From Paenibacillus sp. NAIST15-1 (GTDB lineage Bacteria; Bacillota; Bacilli; Paenibacillales; Paenibacillaceae): a DNA stretch of 64,000 nt. The DNA lies in contig NZ_BBYF01000012.1 of assembly GCF_001894745.1 (NCBI RefSeq), positions 1 to 64,000 on the forward strand, in the 5' to 3' direction. Numbering within the stretch: position 1 is the first letter of the stretch; each line of letters opens with the position of its first letter. A program made the position numbers and the translations under genes. The notes beneath the pieces were generated by a model. That model worked only from the letters and a program-made list of their open reading frames with translations, was not told the origin of the DNA and did no database searches. This document shows, piece after piece, positions 8,857-15,052 of this stretch.

Positions 8857-10179
8857 TTAATCTCTTAATAGAGAATTCTTAAATATCCCTTTTTTCTGTA
8901 TTTCAACGATATAGGTATCAAGCTCTTGACTGAGCTGCACAACAGAGACATCTGTTAAATTCCGTCCTGTTTTGGCTGCATTCATCATCTTCAACCGTGT
9001 GCGCTCCATCTTTCGTAACAAAGCTTCATCAGCTTCGGTCAGTTCAACAAACATGCTTACACTTTGGATGTAACAATCAATGGCTTCACTGTTTTTCCCC
9101 CATCGATGCATCCATTTCCCTTTATTGATGAAATAATAGGCGTGTCCTTTTATAGAGATTGGATTTAAATAATCTACATCGAGGTACTCTTGCTCTTGCT
9201 GGAGTAATTGATTGGCGGAAGTACTATCGTTTTGGGATAGATATAATCTAAGAAGTGCATTTACGCTGCAAATCTTTGAAGGATACAATTTATAACATCT
9301 TTGCAATTGGCTAATTGCCAAATCTATGTTTCCTCTTTTTTCATAGAGTTTGGTTGTTAAAAAGTCGACATGCTCTTGAACAAAGGAGAAAGGAAACCGG
9401 CTTAAAGCTAGTAAATATTCTTCGGCTTTATCATAATCCTCAAGACGGAAATATGAAGAACAAATAAGCAAGTTAGCGTATGCCTTGTAGGTGCTCTCTG
9501 AGCTATCCTCATCGATCCCTCGCTTAGCTATTTCTATACTTTCATAGAATCGTTCTATGTTGAACGCATGAACGCCTAACTTGTAATAGAAGATTACTCG
9601 CTCGCCACGCGAGAGCAGTTCAACATAACGAAGCACTGCTTGACCAGACCCATAAGTCTCATCCAGTCGAATAAAATCGTCCCGCTCCACTAAATACCGA
9701 TAAAACAGTCCTTTTGCAACCAAGCTCTGTAAATCTCGTGATCTAGCATAGGAAATCACATTGTCCAGTAACTCAAGCCGCATTTCAATGCTACCAGTCC
9801 ATTTTTGAATCATTTGATATAGCCTCAGCAGCAAATCTTCACAGTCCTCATTACAGCAAGCCAATACGTGTACAACAATGTCTTCGCATAAACGCCTATC
9901 CTGACTAGGCAAGGATGCCTCTAATAGCGACAGCCATAACTCTGTACTAACTTCTTCTGTCACAAGATGAGCCACTATTTCGGCCATCGGGATATGCAGC
10001 ACTGCAAGAAGTGACTTCAGCACTGCATGTTCTAATGGAATTTCCCCTTTTTCAATTGCGATAACACTGTCATGGTCTATACCTGCTTCTTTTGCAAAAT
10101 CCTGCTGGGTCTTATTCTCCCTATTCCGGTAACATCGTATTAGTTCCCCTAGTTTCTCATACTCCATAACGGAACGCAT
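8857..10179 (-). CDS. HTH-TPR regulator fused to a C-terminal Spo0E-like domain (paralogue B)
   Basis: A 440-residue paralogue of the next gene downstream, similar over its whole length. An N-terminal HTH (KLGELIRCYRNRENKTQQDF) is followed by TPR-like repeats; the segment LVAKGLFYRYLVERDDF is shared word for word with paralogue A. The C-terminal hairpin has GRNLTDVSVVQLSQELDTYI, with SQELD at 417-421. The start has GGAGG 8 bases upstream. It lies 50 bp after the stand-alone Spo0E-like gene and 86 bp before paralogue A. The expected activity is dephosphorylation of a response regulator (Spo0A~P by homology), gated by peptide binding to the TPR part and possibly combined with DNA binding. The combination is inferred, not shown. 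Confidence 0.85.
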   Translation of the reverse strand: MRSVMEYEKLGELIRCYRNRENKTQQDFAKEAGIDHDSVIAIEKGEIPLEHAVLKSLLAVLHIPMAEIVAHLVTEEVSTELWLSLLEASLPSQDRRLCEDIVVHVLACCNEDCEDLLLRLYQMIQKWTGSIEMRLELLDNVISYARSRDLQSLVAKGLFYRYLVERDDFIRLDETYGSGQAVLRYVELLSRGERVIFYYKLGVHAFNIERFYESIEIAKRGIDEDSSESTYKAYANLLICSSYFRLEDYDKAEEYLLALSRFPFSFVQEHVDFLTTKLYEKRGNIDLAISQLQRCYKLYPSKICSVNALLRLYLSQNDSTSANQLLQQEQEYLDVDYLNPISIKGHAYYFINKGKWMHRWGKNSEAIDCYIQSVSMFVELTEADEALLRKMERTRLKMMNAAKTGRNLTDVSVVQLSQELDTYIVEIQKKGIFKNSLLRD

Positions 10180-10229
10180 GTATGTTTCCTCCGCCTACAG
10201 GATATCAGTCATACATTGGCCACTAGCTC

Positions 10230-10460
10230 TTATCCAGCAATATCAATTTCCAAGATCGCCTTTTTCAGCAGTCTTTTCTTTTGGATTTCAACCAAATACT
10301 CATCGAGCCTCTGACTAAGTTCAATGACCTCTACGTCAGTGAAAGTTTTGCCCTCTTCGAGTGCTTCCTGCAACTGTTCACGAGCTTTTTCGATTTCGTC
10401 CAGCAGTATTTCATCCGATAAACTGATTTCATTAGTTGGGATATCAAAGTAAAACCTCAT
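10230..10460 (-). CDS. Small Spo0E-like aspartyl-phosphate phosphatase
   Basis: A 76-residue protein: a short N-terminal lead, then the two-helix Spo0E fold, EIEKAREQLQEALEEGKTFT and DVEVIELSQRLDEYLVEIQK. The signature reads SQRLD (49-53) rather than the usual SQELD, so the Glu is replaced by Arg while the functionally important Asp is kept. The C-terminal 40 residues resemble the C-terminal domains of the two downstream fusion proteins, so stand-alone and fused copies probably share ancestry. GGGAGG lies 8 bases before the ATG. It is the first gene of the operon that contains both fusions, behind a recognisable promoter. Confidence 0.82.
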   Translation of the reverse strand: MRFYFDIPTNEISLSDEILLDEIEKAREQLQEALEEGKTFTDVEVIELSQRLDEYLVEIQKKRLLKKAILEIDIAG

Positions 10461-10491
10461 CTTGTTAGCCTCCCTTTTAATGAGATTCTAT

Positions 10492-10521
10492 ATTATAGTG
10501 ATTGTTTCTATTATCCGACAA
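10492..10521 (-). promoter_or_regulatory. Probable sigma-A-type promoter of the Spo0E/HTH-TPR operon
   Basis: On the minus strand a perfect TATAAT (10492-10497) is preceded, after 18 bases, by TTGTCG (10516-10521). The -35 overlaps TTGTCGGA, one mismatch from the core Spo0A box (TGTCGAA). The start codon is 32 bases downstream of the -10. Confidence 0.5.
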
Positions 10522-10628
10522 TTATGTATCATTGTCATTATATAACATTCTGCTTGTTTCACTATGTTTCTCTAAAATAAGATATATTCGACGCTGTTCA
10601 ACATTTGTTGCGATGCATAGTAGACGAC

Positions 10629-10657
10629 AAAAAAAGGACGCTAGAGTTAGCGTCCTT
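10629..10657 (-). terminator. Rho-independent terminator after the pro-peptide gene
   Basis: AAGGACGCTA, loop ACTC, TAGCGTCCTT followed by a run of T on the minus strand. It closes the receptor/pro-peptide transcription unit and separates it from the Spo0E operon. Confidence 0.92.
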
Positions 10658-10666
10658 AATTAATTG

Positions 10667-10861
10667 CTACCAAGCTATTTCTGCATCCTTTCCTCCCGAG
10701 AACATATAAAACTGATCACTCTGGTAAACGGCCTCATTACTGTATGATTGAACATTCTTTCGAACATCATTTTTCGCTTGGTACCCATTTGTAAGTGTAG
10801 GCATTAGAATAAGTGAGGCCACAACAAATGGTACGAATAACTTAATTAATTTTTGTTTCAA
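10667..10861 (-). CDS. Secreted pro-peptide, Phr/PapR/NprX-like signalling peptide precursor
   Basis: A 64-residue protein beginning MKQKLIKLFVPFVVASLILM: a basic start and a hydrophobic core, i.e. an export signal ending near residue 25-28, followed by a short polar tail ending SGGKDAEIAW. It begins with TTG, 8 bases after AAGGAGG, and starts 13 bp after the stop of the upstream HTH-TPR receptor. A short exported peptide gene directly downstream of a TPR receptor is the standard layout of RRNPP quorum-sensing pairs. In those systems the mature peptide is usually cut from the C-terminus and re-imported by Opp, so the last 5-10 residues are the best candidates. The peptide itself is not similar to a family I can name, so the assignment rests on context and shape. 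Confidence 0.78.
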   Translation of the reverse strand: MKQKLIKLFVPFVVASLILMPTLTNGYQAKNDVRKNVQSYSNEAVYQSDQFYMFSGGKDAEIAW

Positions 10862-10874
10862 TGATTTTTCCTCC

Positions 10875-12140
10875 TTATTTTTTTAAGTCAGCAAATAAAA
10901 TATTTACTTGTTTCATCAGGTCAAGATCGTTACTAAAAGATCCAATTAGACAAAAAATATGTTCCAAGCACTCGTAAATTTTTTTATGTTCGCTCAATTC
11001 CACAAACATAGTAGCACTTGTAATAAAATTCTGAATTGCTTCTCTTACATCACCTGTATCACACAAATATTTTCCTTTATTCAAAAAATAATGTGCACGT
11101 CCAGAAACAATAATCGGACTTTCAGAGTGTTGAACTAAATACTCTGATTCACGTTTAATCAGTTCAGTTGCTGAATCAATATCATTATGCAAACGATATA
11201 TTTCTAACAGCGAGTTCACAGCATTTAATCTATAGGATGGAAGTTCTAAGCAATCCTTAAATTGTTGGATTGCCAAGCGAATATTCCCTTTTTTCTCATT
11301 CAATCTAGCAGTCATATAGTCTACATTTTTCTGCACGAAAGGAAAGCTGAACAAACTAAATGTTCTCAAATATTTTTCCGCCATATCATATTGCTCAAGT
11401 TCAAAATATGACGAACAAATCGCTAAAGTAGAGTATGCGCTAAAACTGCTTTCCACATCTTCTTGAATGACTGCATTTTTACATAACTCTATACATTCAT
11501 TGTACAGGCCCAAATTAAACGCATGAACGCCAAGCTTGTAATATAATGTGGCTTTCTCCTCACGAGATAGAAATTCGACATAATGGAGCACATACTGTCC
11601 GGATTGATAGGTTGCCTCCATCTTCGAGAAATCGTCCCGCTCAATTAAATACTTATGTAAAGTTCCTCTCGCAACGAAGCGTTGAATTCCATGACTTCGT
11701 GCATAGGTAATAACGATGTTCAGTAATGAGAGCTTCAGCTCATTATCGTTCGATATTTCCTGAACTATTTGAAAAAGCTTGCCTAGCAGAACTTCGCTCT
11801 CTTCATTGCGGGATGCTAATAGATAGGAAGCGATCTCAGCTGACAAGGAGTAATCCCCACTCGATGTTGAATTATGCAATAATCCGAACCAAGTGTCTGA
11901 ACGATGGTCAGTCAAGGACAAAGCATCAATCACTTCGCGCAAGGGCACGTTCAGAACGGAAATAATGGGTTGTATGGTCGCGTAATCAGGCCGTTTAATG
12001 TCCCCATTCTCAATCTTGGAGATGCTGCCTCGGTTAATTCTTGTCAACTCCGCCAGCTTCGCCTGCGTCATTGACCGTTCATACCGATAACGTTGAATTA
12101 ATTCTCCTAATGTCGAATAAACAGCACTGATGGAACCCAC
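10875..12140 (-). CDS. HTH-TPR peptide receptor/regulator (paralogue C, no Spo0E domain)
   Basis: A 421-residue paralogue of the two fusion proteins: N-terminal HTH (TLGELIQRYRYERSMTQAKL, then RINRGSISKIENG) and TPR-like repeats through about residue 400, with the shared words RDDFSKMEATYQSG and KLGVHAFN. The C-terminus ends in a different helix and lacks the SQELD hairpin, so it is a classical RRNPP-type transcription regulator or sequestering receptor like NprR or PlcR. It starts with GTG, 7 bases after AAGGAGG. The secreted pro-peptide gene follows after 13 bp and is the likely cognate ligand source. Targets may include its own operon and the neighbouring Spo0E operon (inference). Confidence 0.87.
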   Translation of the reverse strand: MGSISAVYSTLGELIQRYRYERSMTQAKLAELTRINRGSISKIENGDIKRPDYATIQPIISVLNVPLREVIDALSLTDHRSDTWFGLLHNSTSSGDYSLSAEIASYLLASRNEESEVLLGKLFQIVQEISNDNELKLSLLNIVITYARSHGIQRFVARGTLHKYLIERDDFSKMEATYQSGQYVLHYVEFLSREEKATLYYKLGVHAFNLGLYNECIELCKNAVIQEDVESSFSAYSTLAICSSYFELEQYDMAEKYLRTFSLFSFPFVQKNVDYMTARLNEKKGNIRLAIQQFKDCLELPSYRLNAVNSLLEIYRLHNDIDSATELIKRESEYLVQHSESPIIVSGRAHYFLNKGKYLCDTGDVREAIQNFITSATMFVELSEHKKIYECLEHIFCLIGSFSNDLDLMKQVNILFADLKK

Positions 12141-12183
12141 TCCATCACCTCCTTATTATGGAATTTATTGTCTTAATTCTATC

Positions 12184-12288
12184 ATTATATATATCTCTTG
12201 TAAATCCCTCACATTCCAACAAAATGAATATTTATTCGACTCGCACTTTCTACTATTAAAAGTAAACTAGTGAACACCTTTTGTCGAT
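12184..12288. promoter_or_regulatory. Upstream region of the receptor gene with -10 element and Spo0A-box-like sites
   Basis: On the minus strand TATAAT occurs at 12184-12189, 44 bases before the receptor start; no clear -35 was seen. Further up are AGTCGAA (reverse of 12235-12241) and TTTTGTCGAT (12279-12288, plus), each one mismatch from the Spo0A box core TGTCGAA. These single-mismatch sites are weak evidence. Confidence 0.3.
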
Positions 12289-12375
12289 AACCTCGTGCTG
12301 AATTTATCGTTCCTTAACAATTCTAATCATTATGTAGGCAGATAAGGTTGTCGTTTTAGAGCAAAACCATATCTA

Positions 12376-12414
12376 ACAAAAAAGCTGCCCGGACAATAGT
12401 GCCCAAAGCAGCTT
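12376..12414 (-). terminator. Rho-independent terminator of the AraC-family gene
   Basis: On the minus strand AAGCTGC pairs with GCAGCTT across a 19-base loop that has further pairing (GGGCAC with GTCCGG, imperfect). A run of six T follows. It lies 12 bases beyond the stop of the AraC gene. Confidence 0.75.
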
Positions 12415-12425
12415 GTATGATCCTT

Positions 12426-13211
12426 TTATCGAATTTCGGACGGGCTCCGTCCTGTATATTGCTTAAACTGGCGGCTGAAGAAGAAAATATCTCTGTATCC
12501 TAATGCATCCGCCACTTCCGTCACATTCATTCCAGCATGATGCAGCAGATGCTCCGCTCGTTCAATTCGAGAACGAATAATATACGTCTGCACAGACATC
12601 CCGATCAGTTCCTTGAACTTCACTGAGAAATAACGCGGGGACAACTGCGCTCGCTTCGCCAAATGCTGAATACGATGATTGGCACCCGGATTTTGCCTGA
12701 TATAATTCGCAATTTCATGGATGGATTCCGCAAGCTGATGACTCGTCTTCCGCTCATCCGGCTCTTCCTTGTCTGCGCGCAGCAGATGTATCATCAACTG
12801 CTTCAGCACAAGCTGAGCTTCAATCTCTGCACCATACGTATCCCGCAAGAACAAGCGCACATATCTGGCAAGCAAATGTTCGAAGTCAACCGTTTCGTGC
12901 AGTTCTCGATAGGACATGGGAATGTCCGACAATGATGCATCCACATCAAAATGAATATAAGTTAATGTCAGCGGCTTTTGCGGATTATGTGTTGCGGATG
13001 TGTGATCCCCCGGACGGAATAAGAAGCAGCTGCCTTTGCGAATCTCATAGACTTCGCCATTCAGCGTCAGCTCCCCCTCCCCACTCCATACATAGAACAG
13101 GTCATAGTTCGGCATTGGCTTCTCTCGCTTCTGCCATTTCCAGTTCGGTTCACATGTAATCTTCGCGCAAGCCGGCTTCAGAATGTACTGCGTCGGCGAT
13201 GCTTGTAACAC
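12426..13211 (-). CDS. AraC-family transcriptional regulator with cupin sensor domain
   Basis: A 261-residue regulator. Residues 30-95 form an AraC-binding cupin (MPNYDLFYVWSGEGELTLNG, then KGSCFLFRPGDHTSATH). Residues 160-261 carry the double HTH, with RAQLSPRYFSVKFKELIGMS and the second helix set DALGYRDIFFFSRQFKQYTG. The start is a GTG preceded by AAGGGGG. Regulators of this shape respond to sugars or similar small molecules and often act on a neighbouring operon, but here the neighbour is a divergent aminotransferase gene about 310 bp away, so the target is unclear. Confidence 0.9.
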   Translation of the reverse strand: MLQASPTQYILKPACAKITCEPNWKWQKREKPMPNYDLFYVWSGEGELTLNGEVYEIRKGSCFLFRPGDHTSATHNPQKPLTLTYIHFDVDASLSDIPMSYRELHETVDFEHLLARYVRLFLRDTYGAEIEAQLVLKQLMIHLLRADKEEPDERKTSHQLAESIHEIANYIRQNPGANHRIQHLAKRAQLSPRYFSVKFKELIGMSVQTYIIRSRIERAEHLLHHAGMNVTEVADALGYRDIFFFSRQFKQYTGRSPSEIR

Positions 13212-13464
13212 GGTAGTGCCCCCTTCTTTCTCTCTAACATGGTCTCTTCTCCATCATAATTAAGCCAATTTCATGTAGGATTGCTCGAAAAATTTGCACT
13301 ATTTCACTATAGTACCATCACTTTTGCAAAATTTGAACCTCATTCTTTACTCATCAAATATTAGGCGTATCGTTTTTGTATGCCGCTTATAGGTAATGAT
13401 AACCAATTCATCGTGACGAATGAAGAGCCATAATGCTATAATGAAGAAAGTATTTCAAGGGCGT

Positions 13465-13484
13465 ATTCCATGCATGCATGGAAT
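13465..13484. promoter_or_regulatory. 20-bp perfect palindrome in the leader of the aminotransferase gene
   Basis: ATTCCATGCATGCATGGAAT is a perfect 20-bp inverted repeat 36 bp before the start codon, flanked by GGGC and GGGCCC that could lengthen the stem. No T-run follows. It may be an operator or an mRNA hairpin; the binding factor is unknown. The rest of the 310-bp gap shows no further clear signal. Confidence 0.55.
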
Positions 13485-13520
13485 GGGCCCTCTTACAATG
13501 ATGGTGGAAGGATGGACGCC

Positions 13521-14816
13521 ATGAATCAACTGGCTCAACAATTGAACGAAACAATTCAACAGCACAATCCCAACATTTATGCCATGCTCTCCCGGCTCGC
13601 GCAGCAAATCTACTTCCCGAAGGAAGGCATACTGAGCCAATCAGCAGAAGCCAAAAGCAAGGCCAAGGCATTCAATGCCACAATTGGCATCGCTACGGAA
13701 GGCAATACCCCAATGCACCTAAGCGTCATTCAGGATACGTTGTCTGCCTATGACCCTGCTGATATCTATCCCTATGCACCGCCAGCAGGCAAGCCTGAAC
13801 TGCGCAAAGCATGGAAAGAAAAAATGCTTACGGAGAACCCATCGCTTAGCAATGTAACAATCAGCAATCCGATTGTGACGAATGCATTGACGCACGGACT
13901 CAGCATCGTTGCGGATCTGTTCGCGGACGAGGGCGATGTTGTGGTGCTTCCAGAGAAGAACTGGGAGAACTACGAGCTCACGTTCGGCATTCGCCGCAAT
14001 GCAGAGATGGTCTACTATCCGTTATATAATGACAATTGGAAATTCAATAGTGCAGGACTTCGCGATGCCTTGCTTGCCAATAAGGACAAGGGTAAGGCAA
14101 TCGTTGTCTTGAACTTCCCGAATAACCCAACTGGCTATACACCTGGAAGAGAAGAAGGCGAGCAGATCGCTGCGGCCTTGCTTGAAGCAGCAGAAGCAGG
14201 CATGCGTCTCGTCGTGGTAACAGATGATGCATACTTCGGTCTCTTCTTCGAAGACTCCATGCATGAATCCTTATTTGGCAAATTGGCTTCCATTCATCCT
14301 AACATCCTGCCAATTAAGGTCGATGGAGCTACGAAGGAAGAGTATGTATGGGGATTCCGCGTAGGTTTCATCACGTACGCAGCTGAGTCCGAAGCACTGC
14401 TCGCTGCTTTGGAGCAGAAGACAATCGGGATCATTCGGGCTACTATATCCAGCGGCCCTCATCCTTCGCAGACGTTCGTGCTCCATGCGCTGAACTCTCC
14501 AGAGTACGGAGCGCAGAAGCAAGCCAAGTTCAATCTGATGAAGGCGCGTGCGAACAAAGTGAAGGAGCTGCTTGACAGCGGCAAGTACGGAGATGTGCTA
14601 AGCTATTATCCATTCAACTCCGGATATTTCATGTGCTTGAAGCTTCAAAATGTACATGCCGAAACCTTGCGCACACACTTGCTCGAGCAGTATGGTGTCG
14701 GCACAATTGCTCTTGGCGATACCGATCTGCGTGTTGCGTTCTCCTGTATTGAGGAGAACCAATTAGAGCAATTATTTGATACAATCTATCAAGGGATTCT
14801 TGATCTGACGAAATAG
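13521..14816 (+). CDS. Class I/II PLP-dependent aminotransferase
   Basis: A 431-residue fold-type I aminotransferase. Visible are NFPNNPTGYTPG (the conserved NNPTG cofactor loop), VVVTDDAYFGLF (Asp and Tyr that contact PLP), and KVDGATKEEYVWGFRVGFIT, where the Lys in ATKEE is the probable Schiff-base residue followed by the Arg of the GFRVG phosphate clamp. The start at 13521 was chosen for the GGAAGG 9 bases upstream; the ATG at 13512 touches that site and the ATG at 13470 has none. The substrate cannot be told from sequence. It stands alone between the divergent AraC gene and a strong terminator. Confidence 0.88.
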   Translation: MNQLAQQLNETIQQHNPNIYAMLSRLAQQIYFPKEGILSQSAEAKSKAKAFNATIGIATEGNTPMHLSVIQDTLSAYDPADIYPYAPPAGKPELRKAWKEKMLTENPSLSNVTISNPIVTNALTHGLSIVADLFADEGDVVVLPEKNWENYELTFGIRRNAEMVYYPLYNDNWKFNSAGLRDALLANKDKGKAIVVLNFPNNPTGYTPGREEGEQIAAALLEAAEAGMRLVVVTDDAYFGLFFEDSMHESLFGKLASIHPNILPIKVDGATKEEYVWGFRVGFITYAAESEALLAALEQKTIGIIRATISSGPHPSQTFVLHALNSPEYGAQKQAKFNLMKARANKVKELLDSGKYGDVLSYYPFNSGYFMCLKLQNVHAETLRTHLLEQYGVGTIALGDTDLRVAFSCIEENQLEQLFDTIYQGILDLTK

Positions 14817-14874
14817 CACCCTGTGCTTGTTCGTGCAATTCAGCAGCCCTATTATCGTGCAACGAACAATTGTC

Positions 14875-14917
14875 GCCTAAGGAGTAGAACACTGCTCCTT
14901 AGGCGGCTCTTTTTATT
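14875..14917 (+). terminator. Rho-independent terminator after the aminotransferase
   Basis: GCCTAAGGAG and CTCCTTAGGC form a perfect 10-bp stem with a 10-base loop, followed after GGCTC by TTTTTATTT. Confidence 0.93.
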
Positions 14918-15052
14918 TCAGATCCGATCTCTGTGCTATCTTGAATCTTTCCTCCAACATTATGCAGCTATACGATATCCCCCTCCCCTAACACAAGTTT
15001 GTATGTTACAATTTCCCAATATTAATAATTCTTATAGAAAAGGGGGATATCC

